Source of the DNA: Phymatolithon calcareum
Lineage: Eukaryota > Rhodophyta > Florideophyceae > Hapalidiales
DNA: 64,000 bases
Direction: 5' to 3'
NCBI GenBank assembly: GCA_977006965.1
Contig: OZ345376.1
Span: forward strand, 1,798,001 to 1,862,000
Made by a program: the position numbers and the translations under genes. The notes under the pieces are model-generated. The model worked only from the letters and a program-made list of their open reading frames with translations. It was not told the DNA's origin and did no database searches. Positions 11,086 to 21,452 of the stretch are shown here, piece after piece (position 1 is the stretch's first letter; each line of letters opens with the position of its first letter).

Positions 11086-11562
11086 CTAAAAGATGATTCC
11101 AGTGACCGTAGCCCGGCACAGGGGGACTGAGAACCGGGAAAATTGGCGTACTTTCTCATCTTCCACGTAGTACAACGGAGGGTTCCTCATGACGATCAAG
11201 TGCAGATACCCCCACACCGTTCTGTCGTACCCAGACAGCGCCCGCTTGTGAAAATAGAACTTGACGGTCCCACCTTTTTCCATGAAAGCGGATAGCGCAT
11301 CCTGATACATTCGATTGAGCACCGATTCCTGTTGATCAGAAGTTTCGCCTTTGGCGTAGCAACGTTTGAGGTGGGTGTACGGGTTGTTGAAGTCTGTCAT
11401 GTCGAGAAATGAAACTAGAGAAGTTGGACATGACGGCTTCGGGCAACGGTGCTGGAGATAGTGTTTCTCGTGTTGCTCACGCGATATGATGGATGTGCGT
11501 GTCTCTTTGCCCACAAAGGACATCAGGGCGACGACCACGTCCTTCGGTGATGGTTGTTGCAT
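11086..11562 (-). pseudogene. hAT transposase N-terminal remnant
   Basis: 158 codons from an ATG starting MQQPSPKDVVVALM. It carries a BED-like zinc finger (HRCPKPSC, then NPYTHLKRC: C-x4-C...H-x3-C). The same organisation, including a PSP...K..VV.LM start and NPYNHLKHC, is found in the three hAT derivatives at 39, 42 and 49 kb, so the families are related. The RNase H core and dimerisation domain are missing; the frame stops at 11,086, about 120 bp from a LINE insertion. Alternatively, the short protein could be retained as a DNA-binding repressor. Confidence 0.7.
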
Positions 11563-11670
11563 AGTAGCGAGGTTTTTGGAGATGCGACGACATGGAACAG
11601 ACTATCGAACATCTTGAACGCTTTTTGTACCTAATGGCTTCGGTAATGGGCGACGTTAGTGCTACCGTGA

Positions 11671-11935
11671 GACGAACGTACTCATCACAGAATGGCATCT
11701 AATTTTCATCTGATGTAACAGTGGTACGTATCGGGGGGGGGCCTTTAATTGCGGCTGATCGCCGGACGAACGTACTCATCATAGAATGTCCAGTATTGTC
11801 GTTGGACGCATCTAGTTTTCAGCTGATGTACCACTTGTACGTAGCGGAAGGCCTTTAATTGCGGCAGCACGCCAGACGAACGTGCTCATCAATAATGGCG
11901 TGGCACGCACATAGTTTTCAGCTGATGTCGGGTCC
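11671..11935. repeat. subterminal tandem repeats of the 4.2-kb hAT
   Basis: Three units start GACGAACGT(A/G)CTCATCA at 11,671, 11,765 and 11,875 (spacing 94 and 110 bp). Each contains TTTTCA(G/T)CTGATGT, and two contain GGCCTTTAATTGCGGC. Arrays of this kind near hAT ends are commonly transposase-binding regions. Confidence 0.75.
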
Positions 11936-12094
11936 ATGTCACTGCAATACGGATTTAACAGTCCGAACGAAGTGCAATATGAATTGCAATGCGTGGAGGG
12001 GATCGCAATGCAAGATTGGGATTGCAGATTGCTATGGATTTGCAATGCAATGAATTTGGTTGCAAGCCTGTGCAGAGGTCATGATGACTACTTT

Positions 12095-12393
12095 GGTTTG
12101 TTTGTTTGTTTATTGCAGGTTATTCGAATTACACAAAGTGTACATTATTCAACATCTAGAGGTCCTCTAAATGCTCCTGATATGGATCCATTCCTGGTAA
12201 TCGCGTATCTGCTTCGCGCTAGTACTGCTGCACACCACTCCACGGCGACATCCGTGTGCCCTTTGGGGAACGTTAATTCAATTCTTGCTTGTGACAGGGC
12301 TCGAACCGGCGACCTCAACATACCTGCCTGTATCATACCGAAATATGCGCACAGGTGCGCGGAGGCAGTTTTACCACTATGTCACAGGTGGAT
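12095..12393 (-). mobile_element. tRNA-derived SINE
   Basis: A 299-bp insertion in repeat X, flanked by ATGACTACTTT at 12,084-12,094 and 12,394-12,404. On the minus strand the head contains TAGTGGTAAAACTGC (A-box-like) and, about 60 nt on, GGTTCGAGCCC, a canonical pol III B box. The 3' end is (CAAA)n: AATAAACAAACAAACAAA. Internal pol III promoter, small size, target-site duplication and simple tail together make a SINE. The tRNA species of origin is not determined. Confidence 0.82.
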
Positions 12394-12694
12394 ATGACTA
12401 CTTTTGTTGTGCAAAACAACTGCAGAGTTTGAAAATGCATGACCTCGACCATTGTGTGCTCCCCATGTAATACGTTTGATAGTGCCACAATACACATTTG
12501 CGGCACTTCTAATGTTAGGAACTGCTTCACTAAGCATCCTGAAGACATCTGTGATCTTGGCGCTGTTGATGAGCTTGATAGCGAGAAGTTTTCATTTGCA
12601 AAAAATTAAAGGAATCTTATTACCTCAATTGAGGGAAATTTTCCGTCAAATAGACACTAGAGAAGTGCAGTTTTCAATAGCAGTGGTATTAATG

Positions 12695-12852
12695 GATGGA
12701 TGGATTTCTGTTTTATTGAAGCTCCTTTAGTCAATTATCATTGCACCTGAAAGACTTTTCGTTGCGCTACAATCCTTCGCTTGATTTCGGTCATTTGCTT
12801 TGAACGGTATCAACTGCCATTTCCGGCATCTCTTTTTGAATATCTGAAAGTC
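12695..12852 (-). mobile_element. short LINE 3' end with (CCAT)n tail
   Basis: A 158-bp insertion flanked by a 15-bp duplication, GCAGTGGTATTAATG (12,680-12,694) and the same with one mismatch (12,853-12,867). Read on the minus strand it ends AATAAAACAGAAATCCATCCATC. It is too short to carry protein. Confidence 0.65.
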
Positions 12853-12856
12853 GCAG

Positions 12857-14662
12857 TGGCATTAATGATTTACGAGGAAATTACTTATGAGTATATATAC
12901 TCGCGAAGTTTGCCTAATTTACTAATAAACTTACAGTATACTCACTTTGCGCAGGTGCATGTATAACATGTCCATTAGAGCAGACAGGGCAGCTCTATTA
13001 TTGTTGGGGCTAAAATCATGCAATTTAATGATCAGAGGTAGACTAACTGGACCGCTTGGGAATAGCACCAGATTCTGACCCCGAAATTTTCGTCCTGAAC
13101 GCATGCGGTAAATTAACTTTGAGACGGAAGTTACAGGTGGAATTATGGTAGGAGAAGCTCCATTTTGAGTGGCATATAGCAGTAAAGCTTGTTTTTGTGC
13201 TCCGCACAGCAGCAAATAAGTAGCTATTCAATGCTGCGTGCGACGCAATAGGGGATTTTAGAACTGCTTTCGTCTCAAAAGAGACCCCATTGTAATACTG
13301 AGCTTCCCTCTGGCGGGGAAGAGCGTTGTTTTGAAGTCGCTGTCGAGTGTGAGTTTGAGTGTGGCGATGAAGGTGGGACGGAAGTGTCGGAAAAGTACCA
13401 CATGAATTTGTCTGCGACCTGAATCATGGAGAACGAGTCTCTGTGAAAAGGGATGAAGGTTGGTATACTGCGACGTTGAGCAAATTCAACCCCTCTCTGT
13501 ACCAGAACCACGAAGCAGCAAAACGTTTTGAGTCTCGACACGGCAAGCCGCCGGACATCCTCTTGGCCGACGATGACGGAGGAGGCATTTGCCGCCGTAC
13601 AGGCCTTCCAAGCAACGTTAACGCTACAACTTTCCCGCGGCAGAACTATCAGATGGTTCACTGACAGCCGTAGCTGCATAGACGCGCTCATCGGGCAACC
13701 GCGGACGTTTCGTGACATGGTCCGGAATCTATGGAACCTTATAAAACGGTTATTTTCACGCGAGATTCAGATAGAGTGTGTTTAGATACCGAGTCACTGT
13801 GGTGTCGCGAAGAATGAGGCTGCTGATGAACTTGCGCGGCTGGGAATATCAGAATCGAGTCTGGTGCTGGACCAAGCAATACCTCTCACTTTGGAAGCTG
13901 CACGATCTATCATCAAGTCGCCCTATAGAAGCAATCCAATAACCCATCCTACGCTTCCGAAAGATCTGCACATCTCGCAGAGACGTGCAGAGGTGGTACT
14001 GCACCAGGTTATAGGGAACTGCAGCCCTATGGTGGCAAGCTTTCACCATGGACACAGCGAGAATGAACCGCTTCTCTACGACCCAGTATGCAAGATGTGC
14101 CCGTATGGCGCCAAGGAGACAGTGGAGCACCTCATCCTACACGGTTCTGGGAGGACTGCTTCTCGATGAAAAGTCGTCGGAAGAGTGCGAGACAAAGCGG
14201 TAGAAAATCTGTGCAGGGAGAGACCCGTAGAGATACTCCAATATTTGAACAATGAGAACTTACTCTAGGGATAGTTCTGGCGTTAATTAACGCATTCTGC
14301 ATTAAAGAAAGAAAGGTAGATATCTCCCGCAGTGTTAAGCAAAACTTCGAAATAGCGGTTTAGAAAACGGATGGACAATGTACTACAAACGGTCATTTAT
14401 ATGGTGACAGTTGAAGTTTTCAATGAGCAAAACTTTGTTCTGTTAACTTTTATGCGGTAAAAGTTTACATGAACGGAAGCATCTGTAATACCAGAATACA
14501 CGTGGGCGCAGAATGTACCACCGGACCAGTACGATGGACCCGGGCTAGGGGTCTGTCAGCACAACTGCAGATCATACTTGCACCTGTGCTATGTGAGTAT
14601 ATTAGTAAATACGGCAAACTTCGTGAATATATAAGTAACTCCGTCATGATGTATTTCCACGG
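12857..14662. repeat. imperfect inverted repeat pair
   Basis: Sequence at about 12,857-12,962 recurs inverted at about 14,578-14,662. Shared blocks include GAAGTTTGCC, ATTTACTAATA, TACTCAC and CACAGGTGCA/CGCAGGTGCA. The pair encloses the RNase H LINE pseudogene. They may be the ends of an older element or two inverted copies of a repeat; no clean flanking duplication was seen. Confidence 0.5.
13330..14312 (+). pseudogene. RNase H-bearing LINE, decayed copy
   Basis: Homologous to the intact protein at 45.9-47.0 kb. It retains the N-terminal module (ERVSVKRDEGWYTATLSKFN), lacks about 90 codons, then continues with TIRWFTDSRSCIDA, IPSHCGVAKNEAADELARLG and the CKMCPYGAKETVEHL zinc-binding tail. 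In-frame stops replace the tryptophan before IPSHCG (TAG) and an arginine near 14,167 (TGA). A frame change occurs near 13,570. The 3' end is CATTAAAGAAAGAAAG, the same (GAAA)n tail as its sisters. Confidence 0.8.
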
Positions 14663-15394
14663 CCAAAGACTCCATTTCGATAGGATGACTTCCGCGGAGT
14701 TTCCCGGTTGTGAACATGAACTAGATGCAACGTGTTAGAAAATGAATGTCCTGATGCCGCGCTATTGCGTTCTGTGTGCAAATTATTGGGGTACCTGAGA
14801 AAACGGCACCATTCATTAAATTGGGCGGCTGTTAACTCACGATCGGTTTCGACAGCAGCAGCTGCATGGTTAACACGCATTTGAACTGGTCAATAAAAAC
14901 CGCAACAATGACACTTCGACTATAGTTTGGGAAAAACAAGATATTGGGAGACATGCTCCAAGGCATCAAAAGTGGTAAACGGCTCAATTTTCGACTAGGG
15001 TCAGTCGAGCGGAGCTCTATACACGTGCGACATGATTTAAAAGCTCACTCGTAAAGCCTCAAAAGACCTTTCTGGCCACTACAAGCCTGGCGGAGGCACT
15101 TGTAAACTCCTGCAGCATGGAGGTGACTGAGTTTCATTTGAATTTTCTTGATGTCATGCTCATCAACTGCCAAGCGGTTTGAAGACAATGAAAACGCTTT
15201 CATATCCCTTGCATTGGTTACTGAATCAAACACAATTTGGCCATTGTAAAGTTTTGTGGGTAAACTGGGCCCAATGGACTATGTTGCAACATACAGACAT
15301 TCGATCCGAATCTATGACAGATTTCACTTCTCAGTAAACGTCGGAGGATTAGCAAAGCACAGAATCCGCGAACAACATGCGCTAGTATGGACGT
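14663..15394. other. no recognisable gene
   Basis: Non-coding by inspection; I found no domain motif, tail or duplicated boundary. Confidence 0.4.
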
Positions 15395-16231
15395 TCATTC
15401 TGGAAATTTATTGATGGGAATCGAAACTTCATTCATGGACTGCATTGGGTTGCTTGGACCAAATTGATAACAAGCCTTCACCCGACCTTGTGTGATTATG
15501 CGTTGAGATCGGGGTGATATGTTCGAGTGTTTTGCAAGAGTAGAGAATCCGATAAAAGCAAAAGCATCTGCTTCCGGGTCAATAATGGATTGGCATGGAC
15601 AGTGGACTATTTCATGAGGATTGACGGAGTTAATCACATGAATATGGACATAGGAGCAAATTTCGGGATTATTTTCTACAGGACTGGTCTCTCCTATGCA
15701 CAACTCATCATCATCGACTGGCTGAACACCGGTAAAGTGCAGAGCAGAAGGTTTTCACATGTGCACACATGGAATAATCAGAATTTGAAAAGATTGTGGA
15801 GCTGGAGCTGACAGGACAACAGAATTGATATGGGATGCTTTTACTTTGTCTGCTTTCGCAGAGGACTCGAGTGTGACGTGTGACCTGCTTTGTTTTCTTG
15901 CAAATATTGCACGATCAGTGTAGTGCCACAACGCAAAGCAACCCGGCAGACTCGATTCTGGCGGGCTCTGAAGGCCAACTGGAAAATTCAGGGAGGCGGT
16001 GAGAGAAGCATCTAGCTGGCATTTACTTGAGGGCTGCCATTGGAAATCGTGGACGTCGAACACCGCGTATAGACAACTGCTATATTTTGGGCGAACACGC
16101 TTTGTTGTGGACGGGTCCATAGAACGCGCCCAGGAATGAGATTTAAGACGTGTTATGCGACAATGCTGGATACGAACAAACCTTGAGTGCTGAAAATTCT
16201 CATTTTTCAGCAATTGGATGATCGCGTCCAT
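15395..16231 (-). pseudogene. 278-codon gene remnant with one TGA
   Basis: An ATG frame of 158 codons (MDAIIQLLKNENFQ...) meets TGA at 15,755-15,757 and then stays open in the same frame for about 120 more codons. The second part looks protein-like (CSYVHIHVINSVNPHEIVHC, then C-P-C and a PRSQRII block). The V-x-V-x-x-x-N-x-H-x-x-x-x-C-x-C spacing faintly recalls the cysteine-cluster region of KDZ-type transposases, but this is a guess. The single stop could be a mutation, a sequencing error or a boundary between exons. No homologue elsewhere in the window. Confidence 0.4.
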
Positions 16232-18521
16232 CGCTGGACGCGCCGTCTACGCTTCAAGGCTCTGGTTATTTCTCTCGTTTCGCTCTTTGCGCTTTGTTTT
16301 TGGTTTTCAGATAGCGGAAACTGTACGGCTACGAGGAAATTTTCGTCGCATGAACTAAAAACCATCTAAAATTTCCCTATTCCCTATTCCTAGCCACAGT
16401 TTCGCGAAGAATTCTAGTGTCGCTGTAGCCGTGGCCGTTGCAGATTAATCGATCATTGGCTTGCAATGGACGTCGTTCCCAATCGCATCACCATAACAAA
16501 GGACGTCACAGTCGGGTGCTATGTCATAATTCCCCTTTCACAAAGTAAAGGGACAGAGATCTCTGCAAAGAGGTACAAGTAAACAGTTTGATCGTGACTT
16601 AAAGTGGGAAATTGTCTGGGTCACTCTGGACACTTTCCTTCCATCTTTCGCGTATTTTCATGAACTCTGCCCTCTATGTCCCTATTTCGCGCTTCGCTAC
16701 GTCAACACCTCTTTTTTCTCCCAGCACCGCAGGCGATACGGAATTAATTAACCCATTTAGACCACAGGAGCAGAGAAACTTCCGCATGTTTAGTATCAAT
16801 TGCATCATTCAGCGAAGCACTGACGTCAATTCCTCCTTTCCAAGAAGAGTTTTTTGAGCGACTCGAGCAGATTGTGAAGCCATATACTTGCGATGCAGGC
16901 AGATGTCCAGGTCTATAGCTCGGGTGCTTCACTGAGAGCTTCCTGTATCAGAAACAGGCAGGATCGATTAGGTCGCGGCAGATAGTGTCGAGATGTCTGC
17001 CAAATACTTTGAGAGCATGGAGGGCTGCGATATTGCGCAGGCAGTATCAGAGTTGTACTCTGATGGGCCGTCTTTGTACCCCATTACTGCTCTTGGTAGC
17101 GATGTAGACTTCGCGCAAGAAAAGTGCTTATTGCACAACGCCTCTGTTTCGGTCGCACGCGCACTACGGGGGAGGTTACAGTAACTGTCAGTCATCCAGT
17201 GCTTTGGATGACTGAGAGTTAAAGGCCCGGATCGACACGTGTAACAACAACCAATTCTAAGCATAAAACTGTTATCTATCTCGCCGCTTTTCCGTCGAAT
17301 GTACGATCATTAGGGGTCATTCCACCTGCAGAAATATCTGTTAAATGAGGCTTTGCAAGTATGATCATAAATTGTTCTGTTGTCAGGGAATTGCGTTATC
17401 TCTCTTCAAGTTATCACGAGGATCTAAACCAATGCTCTATGGACGAAGCGTGAGTTTCTTCGGTGTCCTCTTCCTCGGACAAAGAAAATGAAAGACGAAG
17501 ATACAATAGGAACTGTCGAAAATACGACAGATGGGTACGGTCTAGGTTACGTTAAATATGCCGAGAGAAGGCTAATCATCATCTCTCGACAATCTAAGGA
17601 CGTATCTCTCGCCCAGGGAGCAAATTGAATCGCTGGAGTTCATACTGGCTCTTTTCTTGCATCTAAAACACCCTTCAAAAACTATTTTCGCCCGAAATAG
17701 TTCTCAATCTCGTTCACTTCACGTTCGCGAAAACTTCTGACTTCTTTACGTGAAATATCTGGCTGGCTATAGTTCGAAATTTCCAGGAATCATTTCATTC
17801 ACGAGTCAATGCTCCACCTTGCTTTTCGGAAGTTTTTCTACTTAGTCTCAAGTTTATCAACTGACACTTCAAACGCGAGAGACCGAGTCAGTTAATTTAA
17901 AACAGACAATGTGAGCTTCAAACGTCGTGAAACTGCAATGCAGAACGTTGAGTGTAACCATGCAGAACGTTTCGGCTGTGCTAGAGGCCTAAATGGTCTC
18001 GAAGTTCAAATTCACAGGCCTGAAAAGAAAGAGGTCAAATAGACTGTGAAATTGTTCTCGAAAGGGTTTATTCTGTCAAAATGTTCACCGGACTTGCCAT
18101 GCCCGTATGATATGGCTTAGGGTCTCGTGCCTAAACCCAAGGGCACGCACGACAACAATGCGTAGATCTCTAGTAGGAAACTCATGGATGCACCGCCTAC
18201 GAGCTGTAGGATAACATGGCAGGCACCGGGAAGACGCGGAAGAGGCTCACGCTGCAGCAAAAGCTCTACGAATGCCAAATGCGGAACACAGGAAATACTC
18301 GGGTTGCAATTATGCAGAAATTTGGCGTTTCTAGGCATTTTGAATAAACCTCAATCACGAAGGTGATGCACTTCTTAACGGAACGCGCTATCTCTGCAAT
18401 AAAAGACGATCAGACCCGCCAAATGAGGTAGGCGACAAAGTCTACCGTTTCGTAGAGCCAGCTCGCTCTATGACGGTGCCCATCACCCGAGACGTAATCA
18501 TTACGTGCGATCTCCTCGTTC
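16232..18521. other. no recognisable gene; one strong hairpin
   Basis: No domain-bearing frame was found. The clearest structure is a perfect 11-bp stem at 17,188-17,198 and 17,205-17,215 (TCAGTCATCCA, loop GTGCTT). The interval 18,430-18,786 keeps long open frames on both strands; the plus-strand reading (VIITCDLLVRDAILRRE, then an acidic stretch and LEEFYAMLYHVQ) continues across the MITE insertion into HSAFMCNLPDG at 19,713, suggesting the MITE entered a former coding region. Confidence 0.4.
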
Positions 18522-18786
18522 GTGATGCAATACTGCGTCGTGAGGACCTTTCGGATGAGCAGCGCGCTCACGTGTAGGGTTTCTCGGCTTCAATCGGTTG
18601 GTGCATTATCTTTTCGAAGCGACAACCTGTTTTTTCCGTTGCCCTTGATAGTCAGGGTCGAGGAAGAGGTAGAGAGGCGGCCTGACCAAAAAGTAGAGGA
18701 AGAGGAGGGAGCAGAGGAAGTGTCCACAGTTTTGGCGGCCGTCCTGACTCTCGAAGAATTTTATGCCATGCTGTATCACGTTCAAC

Positions 18787-19705
18787 CAGGGGAATCTTAG
18801 GAGGGGGACTAAAGCAGAAACTTGATGTTTCAAAAAGTTTATTAAAAATGTGGCCTGCGTTGTGTCAGGTTAATTATGAGGAAATCCTTGTATCAAAAAT
18901 TAAGTGATGAAGCTCGATTCTTGCAGCGCTCTGACAGAGCCGTCGTTCGACGACGGCCAATGGAAGTGTGCCAGGACATGTTGAGCTGAAAGCATCCTAG
19001 TGATAGTATAGTTGGAGTACAGTAAACGCTGCAGTGCCACGTCGGATTCCGAGGCGCTCGTGCGGGCGCTTTCGTGATTAGCTGATGAAATTGTGGCAAC
19101 GTGGCCGCAAATGATAGGTTATATTTCGTAGAAATGGATTATGCGAGCACTTCCCTCAAGCGAGGACCACCGACGGATGAGCGCGCGACCGAGCGCCTTG
19201 TTCCAGCCCAGAACTCACGGCTGATTGAAGCCCGGCCTCGTCACACGAGCTACTCGCCTCCGAGAACGTTCCACTCCCGTCCATCGCTGTTACACAGAAG
19301 AAAAGACGCGAGCCACACCTCCAAGTCTTCCGTTTTATTAATTAAAATATGGTTAAATCTGCCCAGCGCACAACTGCTACAGCTCAAATTTTCGCGGGCT
19401 ACTTTTGAAAATCACGAAAGCCACGGGCGCCAGCCGTGCACGTTTTGTGCACAGTACACAGGGAGAGCTCGAAAACCTTCTTCTCTATTATTTCTCTCCA
19501 GAATGGGATCCTGCAACGAGAGGCTTCGCTACATTACGGTCCGAAATGAACGCGAGCTGTAAGCTGGATTTTTTCTATGAACCGACTTCGTTTATGATAC
19601 ATTTTCGTCCTTCCTGCTCTGCTTCATACGGACGCCGCATAGGCTTATCATTAAAATTCGGTATGACACCTCGCCTGCTTTTGTCCCCCTCCTAACATTC
19701 CCCTG
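18787..19705. mobile_element. MITE (CAGGGGAAT family), 919 bp
   Basis: Inverted ends of about 31 bp beginning CAGGGGAAT, then (C/G)TTAGGAGGGGGAC and AAAGCAG, with two mismatches. They are flanked by a 7-bp direct repeat, GTTCAAC (18,780-18,786 and 19,706-19,712). A sister lies at 30,142-30,685 with the same ends and also a 7-bp duplication. Internal frames have no recognisable transposase. A small palindrome, GCCGTCGTTCGACGACGGC, occurs near 18,940. Confidence 0.85.
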
Positions 19706-19712
19706 GTTCAAC

Positions 19713-20764
19713 ACTCTGCATTTATGTGCAATCTTCCGGACGGCAACATCCACGTTCATCGAGCTTTTCATGTCTTTAGAGTGGCCATACGCCAATCCAA
19801 CAGCCCAGCGTAGCGCCAGTTGTTAATCGCTGAGATGCTCTCGAGTCGTCGTACTGTAGTTGAGTAAGTTTGATTTTGTTAACACTCCTAGTGCCTGACG
19901 AATCGCGCAGGAAGCGTCAAAATGCTTTGTCACGGTGTTCATATCCACCCCGCTCAACACCAACCTCGACCTCGACTACGGGATAGCTCCTCTGCATGGA
20001 GGTGCTTTTGCTTTATCGGAGCTGGTTGGGGCGATGTGAGGGAGTCAGCAATTCGCCGCTATACGGCATTACTGGTACAGACTGTTCCCGAAAACGTGAT
20101 GCATGAATTACTCTAAAGCAGGCATGTACTGGCTTACCGATACTGTCTTCTCCATACTGGCTTCCCGACATTTTGTTCCTGGCACTAAACGGTGATTCGA
20201 AACAGAGAGTGTGGGCTACACTGGAACAACCTTTGCCGACATATAACATGTGGCCAAGTGGGCTCGATGAACCAAGTTTATATCTTACGGTTACTATGTG
20301 ATGGCTGAGCGAAAGCCACTTTGGATTTTAGAAGAATTGCTTGAACTAAAATCTAGTTACATTGTGCAGTTTCGCACAATTAGTGAAAGGCTATAAAAAA
20401 GTAGCTAGATTTTGGAGCAGAGATCGGAGGCATCGAAGACAATTGCAGTAAAAGTGTATCAACCTACAGTTGTTAGTACCGACCATCATCCGCTCGGTGG
20501 AGACCCACAGTTATGCAGCAGATCGTTGCTGCTTCGATATCAAGGACCAGGACCAATTCTGGTATATCAACGCTCGTCGGCTAAGTAAGAGGAAGAGCTA
20601 TTCACGGAGATGGTTGGCTGATCGTGGCAACTGCATCGTTTTCGATTCGCGACCTCGCATCCGTCTGACATCGTGCTTTGTCAGGCATCCCGCGAATGCA
20701 CATAAAATACATACAGAGAGGAGTGCGGTACCGACACTGTAGGGTACATTTCGCGAGGGATGGT
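19713..20764. other. no recognisable gene; possible promoter at 20,390
   Basis: Contains the continuation of the frame interrupted by the upstream MITE (about 19,713-19,800) and a TATA-like sequence, GGCTATAAAAAAGTAGC, near 20,392. Nothing downstream of it is identifiable as a gene. An LTR promoter is one possibility, unsupported by paired LTRs. Confidence 0.3.
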
Positions 20765-21000
20765 GGGGGGGTTTATGTTTTTATTTTGCAAGACCTCAAC
20801 GCCAGATTTTCCGATACAAGAGCAAGTTTGGTATCGGTGAATACCCTGTGTAACAATTATGGTCCCTAATCACAATTGATACTCTCATCGACTTCTTCTC
20901 CGGCGCTAGTGTCCATAACGTTCTGCGCTCTTCTTTTTCGCAGTAAAAACTGCCAAGTGAAAAGCATAACATCTTGGGATGGACAGCTTGAGCCCCCTTT
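20765..21000 (-). mobile_element. poly-C retroposon, second copy
   Basis: Begins on the plus strand with 7 G (20,765-20,771), then TTTATGTTTTTATTTTGCAAG, CCTCAACGCC, TACCCTGTGTAACAATTATG and TTTTTCGCAGTAAAAACTGCC. These match in order the insertion at 4027-4956 over its first 200 bp. The far boundary is not clear: after about 21,000 the two copies diverge and different repeats follow. No duplication was found here. Confidence 0.6.
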
Positions 21001-21119
21001 AGGGGGATCCTTGTTACGGGACGGGTCTAACGGAGAGTTTGGCGACATTCCCGTCGGATCGCTTCGGCACTTGTGGTATCAGGTGTTCTCAAAAAAATTG
21101 GATTCGCAGAGGCAGTCTT

Positions 21120-21452
21120 TCCAATGGCCTAAACAGGCCACGGACCGTACAGCATTAGAGGTCGATCATTGGGGACTCAATCGCGGGAGACAACTTGAAG
21201 AATGGCCAGGGCGGATCTTTTCAACACGGCATGAAGGGGCCCACTGGGGATTTAGCGACGTCCCAGGTCGGATGAGCACATCGGGGCGCGAATGAGAGTT
21301 GCCATGTCCCAAACGGGCCAGGGCTTTATAGGCTTAGAGGGCCATCATTCAACGGCTCGATGGCGGGGGACAACTTGAAGAACAGCCAGGGCGGCTATTT
21401 GCAACGTGACATGCAAAAGCGGGCTCGGAAATTTGGCGACGTCCTGCTCGGA
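21120..21452. repeat. two ~180-bp direct repeats
   Basis: Segments from about 21,120 and about 21,300 share, in order, GGCC..G...GTA/CTTTATAG/GCATTAG, AGAGG(T/G)C(G/C)ATCATT, GACAACTTGAAGAA (21,188 and 21,368, exactly 180 bp apart), GCCAGGGCGG and GACGTCC. Identity is roughly three quarters by eye. The block lies downstream of the poly-C retroposon end, where its sister carries the 43-bp minisatellite. Confidence 0.65.

Larger units (their letters stand above)
7871..12070. mobile_element. hAT element (4.2 kb) hosting a second hAT
   Basis: Terminal inverted repeats start CAGGCTTG(T/C)AA at both ends (7871 and, inverted, 12,070) and are flanked by a perfect 8-bp duplication, TGCAGAGG, at 7863-7870 and 12,071-12,078. 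The joined flank matches the uninterrupted copy of repeat X at 40,577. Subterminal DNA is rich in GCAAT/ATTGC motifs at both ends. Inside are its own transposase remnant (11,086-11,562, minus), subterminal tandem repeats, a complete second hAT (8154-10,218) and a LINE fragment. Net of insertions it is about 1.5 kb, so it is a deletion derivative. Confidence 0.88.
6830..12655. mobile_element. dispersed repeat X, copy 1 (nested insertions)
   Basis: About 1.3 kb of sequence, split by insertions, that aligns along its length with 38,906-42,890 and partly with 48,256-48,390. Landmarks include CGAGCCGAATAC near 6950, CTAAACGGA near 7045, GCTGAGAAGAAAGGGG near 7165 and the end TCCGTCAAATAGACACTAG at 12,655. 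It was interrupted at 7870 by a 4.2-kb hAT element and at 12,094 by a SINE. No protein is recognised, so it may be a decayed LTR-type or other element. Confidence 0.7.

Noticed and set aside
12290-12320. A functional tRNA gene at the B-box sequence
   Set aside because: No acceptor stem or full cloverleaf; the flanking duplication and tail make it a SINE.
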